From Mollicutes bacterium (GTDB taxonomy: Bacteria > Bacillota_I > Bacilli_A > Izemoplasmatales > Izemoplasmataceae), in the NCBI GenBank assembly GCA_003559585.1, contig PWKX01000087.1, positions 1-12,148 on the forward strand: DNA of 12,148 bases. The letters are read 5' to 3'. A program made the translations under genes and the position numbers. Below the pieces are notes generated by a model. That model was given only the letters and a program-made list of their open reading frames with translations. It ran no database searches and was not told where the DNA came from. Below, piece after piece: positions 1 to 6,100 of the stretch (its first letter is position 1; every line of letters starts with the position of its first letter).

Positions 1-97
1 AACCACTGCATTAGCGGGAAGGGTGCATAGTAGGATGATGATAAGCCGGTAGACCTACCTGTTCTTTTAGCATTACACTCCTGGTGAAGAGTTGTAA
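1..97 (+). ncRNA. Cobalamin riboswitch aptamer, 3' part (5' part outside window)
   Basis: The sequence shows the conserved 3' half of a B12-sensing aptamer: a CCACTG...GGGAAGG block at 3-22, a GATGATGATAAG stretch, and a B12-box-like segment AAGCCGGTAGACCTACC at about 43-59 that fits the family consensus rAGYCMGGAGACCTGCC with a few changes. It is followed by a hairpin (73-77 with 93-97 and 78-80 with 89-91, one bulge at 92) that sits where P13 lies in this family; its loop is CTGGTGAA. The 5' half (P1 to P3) is cut off by the window edge, so the full fold and the kissing-loop partner cannot be checked. It acts in cis on the lipoprotein operon starting at 196. Confidence 0.85.
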
Positions 98-155
98 CGT
101 TGTCTTTTGTGCATAAATTTTATGTATATTTAGAAAACGTTAACCCATCCAGGAG
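78..155 (+). promoter_or_regulatory. Antiterminator helix of the cobalamin riboswitch
   Basis: Bases 78-86 (CTCCTGGTG) are complementary to 146-155 (CATCCAGGAG, one bulged T), and 95-101 (TAACGTT) pairs perfectly with 136-142 (AACGTTA). Together they form a long two-part helix. It uses the same bases as both the P13-like hairpin (73-97) and the terminator stem (145-160). Inference: without cobalamin this helix forms and transcription continues; with cobalamin the P13-like hairpin is held, 146-155 is released and the terminator folds. This is an OFF switch, as is usual for cobalamin riboswitches. Confidence 0.7.
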
Positions 156-167
156 GATGGTTTTTTT
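145..167 (+). terminator. Riboswitch-controlled intrinsic terminator (attenuator)
   Basis: A 6-bp G/C-rich stem, CCATCC (145-150) with GGATGG (155-160), closes an AGGA loop and is followed directly by seven T (161-167). It lies between the aptamer and the ribosome binding site of the first gene, so it is a leader attenuator and not a gene-end terminator. Confidence 0.85.
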
Positions 168-195
168 ATTTTATTACATTATATTGGAGGTTAAC

Positions 196-1590
196 ATGAA
201 AAAACTATTCTCTTTGGGTATGATGATGTTTTTAGTGTTGGTTTTAGGTGCGTGTAACGCAGAAACCGATCACATCACCATTACCGTCGAATCATCCACT
301 GAAACTGTGGAAGAAACCATCACGTTTGAACGTGATACAGAACAATCATTATTAGCGTTACTTGAAACCGTGTTTGATGTTCGTTATGACACGTTTGATG
401 AAGGCTATTTTATTACTGCAATCGGTGATTTAGACACACCAAGCGGCTCATTTATTAGCATTAGTAAAAATGGTGAGGCCTTACAAGAAGGACTGGCTAC
501 AGTCTCCTTTGAAGATGGTGATCATTTCACATTCTCACGTGAATGGCTAGATGATGCAAAAACATTAACGTTCACTGTGCATACACCAACAGCCATGATT
601 GAAGAAACGCTCTCGTTTGAATCAGGTACCGAAGAAACAGTCTTTGATTTATTGTTAACGGTTTTTGACGTTGATTATGGTGAGTTTGATGGCGGTGTTT
701 TCTTAAATGCTGTTGGAGACCTTGATAGTCCTGAGGGATCGTTTATTAGCGTTTCTAAAAACGGTGTTCCTATCGCAGAAGCGATTAACATTGTCAGTTT
801 TGAAGATGGTGATCATTTCACTTTTGAGCGTGAGTGGTGGGATCAAGCGGCATACATTGCTTATGTTTTAGATGCAATGATCGATGCACATTTAGATGCT
901 TGGGCAGTTGAAACCCCATCAATTCAAGTCTTTTTAGCCCTTTATCATTTAGATATGTTGGATGAGTTCTCATTTGAAAAAGCTGATTTAGATGATGAGG
1001 CTTCAACAAGTGATCATTTAAAGAATATCATCATTGCCCGCGGTCTTGGGTTAGATTATCAAGCTGACCAACAACATTTAGCTGATCAGGTTGAACCGGT
1101 TCATCTTTACACAGATGCGATGATGGTGCTTGGGTTATATGATGCCGAACTCGAAGCAAGCGAAACCTTTATAAGCGGTTTTGTTGAAGATACTGCTGAT
1201 CTAGACCCTGCTGATTTTGATCATGATACACTAGTGATGATTTATTTAGCACTCGAGATTTTAGGTGAAAACGAAGCGACTTTACTTGCGATTGAATCAA
1301 GACTATACGATGCCCCTTATGAACATCTGTATGGGTATAACGCAGCCACGTTAACACAAATGTTACTGGTGGTTGGCCTTGATTATGATGCCTCAGCGTT
1401 TGATGTGGATGGGCTTCATTTACTTGATCGCTTAATGGAACACTATAACCATGATGGTGGGTTTATGTATGAAATAGACGACGATGATATTGATGCCTTT
1501 TTTACAACCCCACAAGCCTTTTTTGCCCTTGCATACTTGCATGGTTTGCATGAAGAAACAAGCGAACATCCCTTTTTAATAGGAGAATAA
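196..1590 (+). CDS. Lipoprotein with two DUF4430/transcobalamin-like domains and an alpha-helical domain; probable cobalamin-binding surface protein
   Basis: A 464-aa exported lipoprotein. The signal peptide has KK then a hydrophobic stretch, and the lipobox LGAC puts the lipidated Cys at residue 20. Two homologous beta domains follow (about 26-118 and 122-216), sharing the motifs GDLD, GSFIS.SKNG and SFEDGDHFTF at a 97-residue offset; they resemble the DUF4430 / transcobalamin C-terminal domain. Residues 217-455 are helical, with a GGF...TT.QAF.AL pattern near 421-445 like terpenoid-cyclase/prenyltransferase alpha-alpha toroids, the fold that pairs with the beta domain in transcobalamin. The protein is very acidic. 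The ATG at 196 is chosen because TTGGAGG (184-190) precedes it, a lipoprotein signal follows, and an upstream TTG start at 100 would place the riboswitch terminator inside the gene. Cobalamin capture is inferred from the riboswitch and domain types; the ligand is not proven. Confidence 0.75.
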   Translation: MKKLFSLGMMMFLVLVLGACNAETDHITITVESSTETVEETITFERDTEQSLLALLETVFDVRYDTFDEGYFITAIGDLDTPSGSFISISKNGEALQEGLATVSFEDGDHFTFSREWLDDAKTLTFTVHTPTAMIEETLSFESGTEETVFDLLLTVFDVDYGEFDGGVFLNAVGDLDSPEGSFISVSKNGVPIAEAINIVSFEDGDHFTFEREWWDQAAYIAYVLDAMIDAHLDAWAVETPSIQVFLALYHLDMLDEFSFEKADLDDEASTSDHLKNIIIARGLGLDYQADQQHLADQVEPVHLYTDAMMVLGLYDAELEASETFISGFVEDTADLDPADFDHDTLVMIYLALEILGENEATLLAIESRLYDAPYEHLYGYNAATLTQMLLVVGLDYDASAFDVDGLHLLDRLMEHYNHDGGFMYEIDDDDIDAFFTTPQAFFALAYLHGLHEETSEHPFLIGE

Positions 1591-1593
1591 TAT

Positions 1594-1974
1594 ATGAAAC
1601 TTAAAGTGATTCTAAGTGTGATGGTGATTTTGCTGGGTGGTTTTGTATTTGTTTTGTTGCCCAGTGAAACCGGTGATGATGCAGGTGATATTCACATAGA
1701 AGTGATTGATGCAGATGGTCAAACTGTGTTAACTGAAACGTTGTCATTTGACGCTGATGATTCACTTTACGATGTGTTAAACAGACACATCGAGATTGAA
1801 ACAAGGGGCACCAGTGGTGGGAGAATCTTACTGTCGATTGCTGGGCTATCTACAGATTTTGTGCATAATTTCATTAAAATAGAAATAGACGGTGAACTAT
1901 CACGTTCAGGGATTGACCAAACCAATCTTAAAGATGGTTCGGTGTATACCTTTAGCGTTGATTCCGTTAGATAG
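1594..1974 (+). CDS. Small membrane-anchored DUF4430-like protein
   Basis: A 126-aa protein with one N-terminal hydrophobic anchor (about 4-22) and no lipobox Cys, followed by a single exported domain (about 33-126). The pattern IHIEVIDADGQ...ETLSFD..DSLYDVLN...G...L.SIAGL..DF..NFIKIEIDGE.....I....LKDGSVYTFS parallels the beta domains of the preceding lipoprotein (ETLSF, hydrophobic helix, GD/GL, I.I..NG, L.DGD.FTF), so it looks like a divergent single DUF4430-type domain. AGGAG at 1581-1585 lies inside the end of the previous gene and only 3 nt separate the two genes, so translation is probably coupled. Inference: it stays at the outer membrane face and may pass ligand from the lipoprotein to the membrane protein encoded next. 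It could instead be only an accessory or assembly subunit. Confidence 0.7.
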   Translation: MKLKVILSVMVILLGGFVFVLLPSETGDDAGDIHIEVIDADGQTVLTETLSFDADDSLYDVLNRHIEIETRGTSGGRILLSIAGLSTDFVHNFIKIEIDGELSRSGIDQTNLKDGSVYTFSVDSVR

Positions 1975-1984
1975 GAGGGGTTCA

Positions 1985-2524
1985 ATGACACTTAGACGTA
2001 TGATATTAGTGGCGATGGCCATCACGATTGTATTTGTACAAGAACAGGTATTAATGATCGTGCCAAACGTCCAGTTAACAGTCGCGTTACTCGTGATTTA
2101 TGCGCGTGTGTTTTCGCTTAAAGAAAACATAACACTTATCTTTGTTTATGTGTTATTAGACAGCTTATACATGGGCACGTTAAACCCTTTTTATATGACG
2201 CCAATGTTGATTGGATGGTCGTTAATTCCTATCTCACTTCACATCTTTTTACCGAAAACCAACAATGAAAAAACACTGGCCTTGTTTGGCCTTGTGTTCT
2301 CGTTTGTTTACGGGTGGGTGTTCATCCCATTTCACATGATTCAAACAGGGATACATACATGGTGGCCCTACTTATTAGCAGACATTCCTTTTCAAATTGT
2401 AATGGGTGTGTCTAGTTACATTTCAATCCTTTGGGTATATCAACCACTCGTGCGTCTCATCCGTCAAGAAATGGAAAAGCTCGAACACCAATTTAAACCA
2501 ATTTATCATCCACATGAAAAATAA
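1985..2524 (+). CDS. Six-helix membrane protein, probable ECF transporter S component (cobalamin?)
   Basis: A 179-aa protein with about six predicted membrane segments (roughly 6-26, 29-43, 48-65, 70-89, 97-118, 127-156). The short basic N-terminus MTLRR leads into a helix with small residues (VAMAI), as in S components that dock on EcfT. The segments PNVQLTVALLVIYARVF, VYVLLDSLYMG and IGWSLIP resemble a known class of ECF S-component-like proteins. A very strong site AGGAGGGG (1973-1980) selects the ATG at 1985; a longer frame back to 1892 would overlap the previous gene. No ATPase or EcfT gene is nearby, so it would use a shared energising module encoded elsewhere. The substrate is inferred as cobalamin or a corrinoid precursor only from the riboswitch and the transcobalamin-like neighbours. 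Confidence 0.7.
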   Translation: MTLRRMILVAMAITIVFVQEQVLMIVPNVQLTVALLVIYARVFSLKENITLIFVYVLLDSLYMGTLNPFYMTPMLIGWSLIPISLHIFLPKTNNEKTLALFGLVFSFVYGWVFIPFHMIQTGIHTWWPYLLADIPFQIVMGVSSYISILWVYQPLVRLIRQEMEKLEHQFKPIYHPHEK

Positions 2525-2525
2525 C

Positions 2526-2554
2526 AAAAACACTTGCTATGCAGGTGTTTTTTT
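2526..2554 (+). terminator. Intrinsic terminator after the B12 operon
   Basis: AAAAACACTTGC (2526-2537), a TAT loop and GCAGGTGTTTTT (2541-2552) form a 12-bp stem with one G-T pair, running into a T tract. It starts just after the TAA of the S-component-like gene and closes the riboswitch operon. Confidence 0.9.
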
Positions 2555-2579
2555 GATATACTACTACATGCCGTAAAAT
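2553..2579 (+). promoter_or_regulatory. Candidate promoter for rpsB
   Basis: TTGATA (2553-2558) and TAAAAT (2574-2579) are good -35 and -10 matches, but the spacer is only 15 bp. The -35 overlaps the T tract of the preceding terminator. The predicted start near 2586 would put the structured rpsB leader at the very 5' end of the transcript. Confidence 0.45.
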
Positions 2580-2585
2580 ACACAC

Positions 2586-2685
2586 ACAAGATGAGTCGGT
2601 TATTGAAGAGCTTCAGTGTTGAAGTGGATAACTGGTGATGACGTTTGTGGAGGCCAATCAAAAAAATAATAGGAGGATTTAGATT
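2586..2685 (+). promoter_or_regulatory. Structured rpsB 5' leader, possible S2 autoregulatory RNA
   Basis: Bases 2595-2603 pair with 2628-2636 (GTCGGTTAT with ATAACTGGT, 9 bp including G-T pairs). Inside, CTTCA (2611-2615) can pair either with TGAAG at 2604-2608 or with TGAAG at 2620-2624, giving two exclusive hairpins. The ribosome binding site AGGAGG is at 2671-2676. Ribosomal protein genes often carry leader RNAs bound by their own product; that this one does so is inference. Confidence 0.4.
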
Positions 2686-3726
2686 ATGGCAGTTGTAACG
2701 ATGAAACAATTATTAGAATCAGGGGTGCATTTTGGACACCAGACACGCCGCTGGAACCCGAAAATGGCGAAGTATATTTACACAAAGCGTAATGGCATTC
2801 ATATCATTGATCTTCAACAAACCGTTGGGTACATTGATGATGCTTATAAGCGTTTATTAGAAATTTCACAAAACGGTGGTAAGATTTTGTTTGTAGGCAC
2901 AAAAAAACAAGCACAAGACGCCATCATTGATAACGCCACACGTTCTGATCAATTTTATGTATCAAAACGTTGGTTAGGTGGAACCTTAACAAACTTTAAA
3001 ACCATTCGTAAGAGCATCAGACGCTTACACCAAATCCATCAATGGGAAAAAGACGGAACCTTTGAGCGTTTACCAAAAAAAGAAGTGGTAGACCTTCGTA
3101 AAGAATTAGCCCGTTTAGAAATGTTCCTTGGTGGTATTAAAGAAATGAGAACGTTACCTGAGGCTGTGTTCATTGTTGATCCAAGAAAAGAACACAACGC
3201 CATTAAAGAAGCACGCAAATTACACATCCCAATTTTTGGTATGGTAGATACAAACTGTGATCCAGATGAGATTGATCATATCATTCCAGCTAACGATGAT
3301 GCGATTCGTTCAATCAAAGTGATTGTTGGTAAAATGGCAGATGCTATGATTGAAGGTAGTGGTGGGACTTCTGAACAAAAAGAAGTTGAACAACCTAAAG
3401 AAAGACCACAAACTAAAAAACCAGCCGCACCGACAAAACCAGCGCCAACCAAACAAGATGTGAAAAAAGCCGTGGATACAAAACCTGCTAAAAGCAACGA
3501 TAAAAAAGTTGAAGAAAAACCAGTTAAAAAAGCTGAACCAAAACCAGTGAAAAAAACTGAAGAAAAACCAGTTAAAAAAGTTGAACCAAAACCAGAATCA
3601 AAACCAGCAACTGATACATATGAAGATATGACTGTGCCAGAACTTAAAGCACTGTGTAAAGAAAAAAGTATTAGTGGCTACTCAAAACTGAAAAAAGCTG
3701 AACTCATTGAAGCTTTAAGAAAATAA
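2686..3726 (+). CDS. rpsB: 30S ribosomal protein S2 with C-terminal K/P-rich linker and SAP/Rho-N-like motif
   Basis: The S2 core occupies residues 1-225 and carries hallmark segments: LLESGVHFGHQTRRWNPKM near the start, WLGGTLTNFKTI (96-107), VDPRKEHNAIKEA (164-176) and the PIFGMVDTNCDP block. S2 is needed for joining S1 and mRNA to the 30S subunit. The usual length is about 230-260 aa; this protein has 346. Residues 226-311 are a low-complexity K/P/E linker with a 16-residue tandem repeat, and 312-346 (DMTVPELKALCKEK..SGYSKLKKAELIEAL) is a helix-turn-helix of SAP / Rho N-terminal type, probably nucleic-acid binding. AGGAGG (2671-2676) fixes the start. It has its own leader and terminator, so it is not strictly co-transcribed with tsf. 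Confidence 0.97.
   Translation: MAVVTMKQLLESGVHFGHQTRRWNPKMAKYIYTKRNGIHIIDLQQTVGYIDDAYKRLLEISQNGGKILFVGTKKQAQDAIIDNATRSDQFYVSKRWLGGTLTNFKTIRKSIRRLHQIHQWEKDGTFERLPKKEVVDLRKELARLEMFLGGIKEMRTLPEAVFIVDPRKEHNAIKEARKLHIPIFGMVDTNCDPDEIDHIIPANDDAIRSIKVIVGKMADAMIEGSGGTSEQKEVEQPKERPQTKKPAAPTKPAPTKQDVKKAVDTKPAKSNDKKVEEKPVKKAEPKPVKKTEEKPVKKVEPKPESKPATDTYEDMTVPELKALCKEKSISGYSKLKKAELIEALRK
3511..3606 (+). repeat. 48-bp tandem repeat (two units) in the rpsB tail
   Basis: Units 3511-3558 and 3559-3606 both begin GAAGAAAAACCAGTTAAAAA and agree over about the first 37 bases with one change, then diverge. They encode EEKPVKKAEPKPVKKT and EEKPVKKVEPKPESKP (residues 276-307). The in-frame 48-bp period points to expansion of the flexible linker by slippage or duplication. 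Confidence 0.85.
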
Positions 3727-3728
3727 AG

Positions 3729-3755
3729 ATAGAGAGCTTTTGCTCTCTATTTTTT
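3729..3755 (+). terminator. Intrinsic terminator after rpsB
   Basis: ATAGAGAGC (3729-3737) pairs perfectly with GCTCTCTAT (3742-3750) around a TTTT loop and is followed by five T. It lies directly after the rpsB stop and separates rpsB from tsf. Confidence 0.92.
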
Positions 3756-3786
3756 AGAAAAAAATAACGAACGTTGTTTTATTATA

Positions 3787-3817
3787 TTGACGTTATGTGT
3801 TAAAATTATCATGATAT
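3787..3817 (+). promoter_or_regulatory. Candidate tsf promoter region
   Basis: Two readings are possible. TGTTAAAAT at 3798-3806 is an extended -10 (TGn plus TAAAAT) with only a poor -35 at the right distance. TTGACG at 3787-3792 is a good -35, but its best -10 partners (CATGAT at 17 bp or TGATAT at 19 bp) are weak. A promoter is expected here because a terminator lies just upstream. Confidence 0.45.
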
Positions 3818-3839
3818 GAACTATATGGAGGGTTTACAA

Positions 3840-4715
3840 ATGGCAATTAAAGCAAGTGATGTAAAAGTATTACGTGAAAAAACCGGTGCAGGCATGATGG
3901 ACTGCAAAAAAGCATTAAGCGAAACCGGTGGCGATATGGATAAAGCCGTCGATTATTTAAGAGAAAAAGGCATTGCAAAAGCAGCTAAAAAGGCTGATCG
4001 TATTGCGGCTGAGGGTTCTACCAATGTGTTAACCGATGGAAACCGTGCTGTGATTTATGAGTTAAATAGCGAAACAGACTTTGTGGCGAAAAATGATCAA
4101 TTTAAATCATTAATCACGTTAATTGGCGAAACCATTTTAGCTTCTGATGCTACGACATTAGAAGAAGCTTTAGACGTTGAAAAAGATGGTAAAGCGATTA
4201 AAGACATCATCGTTGAGGCCACAACGAAAATTGGTGAAAAACTCACCTTGCGTCGCGCGTATATTGTCACCAAACAAGATGATGAATCGTTTGGTGCTTA
4301 TGTTCATATGGGTGGAAAAATCTCAGCGTTAACCATCATTAAAAATGGTTCAGAAGATGCCGCTAAAGATGTTGCGATGCATGTGGCTGCGATTAATCCG
4401 CGTTACTTAAACCAAGACCAAATCGATGAAGAAGTCATCTCTCACGAACGTAGTGTATTACGTAATGAAGCATTGAACGAAGGCAAGCCAGAACACATTG
4501 TGGATAAAATGGTTGATGGACGTTTAAACAAATATTTAAAAGAGATTTGTTTGGTAAACCAACCATTTGTTAAAAACCCTGATGTAACCGTTGAAAAATT
4601 CTTAAAAGAATCCGGTTCAAGTGTTGTCGCATTTGCACGTTTAGAAGTTGGCGAAGGCATCGAGAAAAAATCAGAAGATTTTGCTAGTGAAGTCCAATCT
4701 CAAATGAACGGATAA
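3840..4715 (+). CDS. tsf: Elongation factor Ts
   Basis: EF-Ts is the guanine nucleotide exchange factor that regenerates EF-Tu-GTP during translation in the cytoplasm. The 291-aa protein has the N-terminal UBA-like domain (IKASDVKVLREKTGAGMMDCKKAL), the EF-Tu-contacting motif TDFVAKN at 79-85, with Asp80 and Phe81 at the same numbers as in E. coli, and the later block GGKISALTII plus the C-terminal LVNQPFVKNP segment. Length is normal for the family. The ATG at 3840 is chosen over an in-frame ATG at 3816 because GGAGGG (3827-3832) sits 7 nt before it and MAIKASDV is the standard start. It lies between two terminators and so forms its own unit. Confidence 0.97.
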   Translation: MAIKASDVKVLREKTGAGMMDCKKALSETGGDMDKAVDYLREKGIAKAAKKADRIAAEGSTNVLTDGNRAVIYELNSETDFVAKNDQFKSLITLIGETILASDATTLEEALDVEKDGKAIKDIIVEATTKIGEKLTLRRAYIVTKQDDESFGAYVHMGGKISALTIIKNGSEDAAKDVAMHVAAINPRYLNQDQIDEEVISHERSVLRNEALNEGKPEHIVDKMVDGRLNKYLKEICLVNQPFVKNPDVTVEKFLKESGSSVVAFARLEVGEGIEKKSEDFASEVQSQMNG

Positions 4716-4720
4716 ATTAG

Positions 4721-4755
4721 AACCGGGACACGTTTTTCTTTGTGTCCCTGTTTTT
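4721..4755 (+). terminator. Intrinsic terminator after tsf
   Basis: GGGACACG (4725-4732) pairs with TGTGTCCC (4741-4748) with one G-T pair, and the stem continues past one mismatch (AAC with GTT). A T tract follows. Only 17 nt separate it from the pyrH ATG, and I see no promoter in that gap, so pyrH probably depends on readthrough or on a promoter inside tsf. Confidence 0.85.
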
Positions 4756-4772
4756 AAGATAGGGGAATCTTA

Positions 4773-5483
4773 ATGAGCGAAAGAAAACGATTAATCATTA
4801 AACTTAGCGGTGAAGCACTATCCTCACCTGGCAAAAGCATTGACCCTTTGCGCGTTAAAGACATCGCTGCAGAAATTAAGGAAGCATATGATCTTAATTT
4901 GTTTGAAATTGGCATCATCGTCGGCGGTGGCAACATTTTACGTGGTAAGGTAGCCAGTGAAATGGGCATGGAAAGAAGCAGTGCAGATTACATGGGTATG
5001 ATTGCGACTATTATCAATGGTCTAGCCTTACAAAATGCACTTGAAGCCTTAGGCTTAGAAACCAGAACGATGACCAGTTTGAACATCCCACAAGTAGCTG
5101 AGCCTTATATAAGACGTAAAGCAATTAGTAATCTTGAAAAGGGTATGATTGTAATCTTTGCTGGTGGCACAGGCAATCCGTTTTTTACCACCGATTCAAC
5201 CAGTGCATTAAGAGCCGCTGAAATTGGTGCAAAAACCATACTCATGGCTAAAAACGGAACCGATGGTGTGTATGATTCAGATCCGAGAACCTCACAAAAT
5301 GCCAGTAAGTATGAAGTGTTAACACACCGTGAAGTATTAGAGAAAAGATTAGAAGTTATGGATTCTACCGCGGCAGCGTTATGTAAAGACAACAACATTG
5401 AAATCGTTGTGTTTGATATGAACATCAAAGGCAACATCAAACGCGCTGCACTCGGTGAAAATATAGGCACCATCATTCGTTAA
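4773..5483 (+). CDS. pyrH: UMP kinase (uridylate kinase)
   Basis: It phosphorylates UMP to UDP with ATP in pyrimidine nucleotide synthesis, as a cytoplasmic hexamer of the amino acid kinase fold. The 236-aa sequence carries KLSGEAL at 10-16 (phosphate-binding loop), VGGGNILRG at 50-58, the signature GGTGNPFFTTDSTSALRA at 131-148 with the nucleotide-binding Asp141, and MDSTAAALCKDNNI at 196-209. Length matches the family. The start is supported by AGGGG at 4761-4765. frr follows 13 nt downstream, so the two are probably co-transcribed, as in Bacillus and E. coli. Confidence 0.97.
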   Translation: MSERKRLIIKLSGEALSSPGKSIDPLRVKDIAAEIKEAYDLNLFEIGIIVGGGNILRGKVASEMGMERSSADYMGMIATIINGLALQNALEALGLETRTMTSLNIPQVAEPYIRRKAISNLEKGMIVIFAGGTGNPFFTTDSTSALRAAEIGAKTILMAKNGTDGVYDSDPRTSQNASKYEVLTHREVLEKRLEVMDSTAAALCKDNNIEIVVFDMNIKGNIKRAALGENIGTIIR

Positions 5484-5496
5484 GGAGGGTTATCAC

Positions 5497-6057
5497 ATGG
5501 AAGCAGATGAGATATTATTACAAACAGAGGAACAAATGGAAAAAGCCATTGACTCATTACACCACGAGTTAGCAAAAATTAGAACAGGGCGTGCCAATCC
5601 TAAAATGCTTGATTCAGTTTATGTTGATTACTACGGGGCACAAACACCAATCAATCAAGTTGGCGCCATCACAACACCTGAGGCGAATCAGTTACTGGTT
5701 AAACCTTATGACAGAAGCATTCTTAAAGATGTCGAAAAAGCCATTTTAGCTGCCAATCTTGGGGTAACACCAAACAACGAAGGCGAACAAATTCGAATCG
5801 TCTTACCACAACTTAACGAAGAACGTCGTAAACAACTCGTTAAGCAAGTGAAAAAAATTGCGGAAGATGCAAAAGTTAAAGTTCGTAACGCACGTCGTGA
5901 TGCCAATGATGCCATCAAAAAACTTGAAAAAGCCAGCGACATCACTGAAGATGACGCCATCGCTTATCAAGAAGACGTTCAATCGTTAACCGACAAATTC
6001 ATTGAAAAGATTGATCAAGACTTAACTTCAAAAGAAAAAGACTTAATGTCTGTTTAA
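5497..6057 (+). CDS. frr: Ribosome recycling factor
   Basis: RRF works with EF-G to split the post-termination ribosome. The 186-aa length is standard. Visible signatures are the helical start (EQMEKAIDSLHHELAKIRTG), GRANPKMLDSVYVDYYGA in the hinge/domain II area, the ITTPEANQLLVKPYDRS block, and the RIVLPQLNEERRKQLVKQ segment with basic helix III. A strong AAGGAGGG (5483-5490) overlaps the pyrH stop and places the ATG at 5497. It is followed at once by a strong terminator, which ends the pyrH-frr unit. Confidence 0.97.
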   Translation: MEADEILLQTEEQMEKAIDSLHHELAKIRTGRANPKMLDSVYVDYYGAQTPINQVGAITTPEANQLLVKPYDRSILKDVEKAILAANLGVTPNNEGEQIRIVLPQLNEERRKQLVKQVKKIAEDAKVKVRNARRDANDAIKKLEKASDITEDDAIAYQEDVQSLTDKFIEKIDQDLTSKEKDLMSV

Positions 6058-6083
6058 AAAACCACAACATTTGTGGTTTTTTT
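6056..6083 (+). terminator. Intrinsic terminator after frr
   Basis: AAAAAACCACAA (6056-6067), a CAT loop and TTGTGGTTTTTT (6071-6082) form a 12-bp stem merging into the T tract. The core is ACCACAA with TTGTGGT. It overlaps the frr stop codon region. Confidence 0.92.
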
Positions 6084-6100
6084 CTTATCAAAGGAAATCA

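Noticed and set aside
100..195. An upstream TTG start that would extend the lipoprotein by 32 residues
   Set aside because: This stretch contains the riboswitch antiterminator and terminator, has no ribosome binding site, and would put the lipoprotein signal peptide in the middle of the protein.
818..1357. Minus-strand open frames opposite the lipoprotein gene
   Set aside because: Composition is an artefact of the Asp/Glu-rich sense strand (His/Leu-rich antisense); no start signals or family resemblance.
1892..1984. An upstream start extending the S-component-like protein by 31 residues
   Set aside because: It overlaps the end of the preceding gene in another frame, and AGGAGGGG at 1973-1980 clearly selects the ATG at 1985.
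3360..3640. Frameshift or misassembly as the cause of the long S2 tail
   Set aside because: The frame stays open with regular K/P/E repeats and ends in a folded-looking SAP/Rho-N motif just before a perfect terminator.
3816..3839. An earlier in-frame ATG for tsf (adds MNYMEGLQ)
   Set aside because: It lies at or near the predicted transcription start, lacks a ribosome site, and GGAGGG falls inside it just before the standard MAIKASDV start.
5105..5476. Minus-strand open frame of 123 codons opposite pyrH
   Set aside because: It is a shadow of a well-conserved gene, with no ribosome site, no recognisable domain and no promoter.
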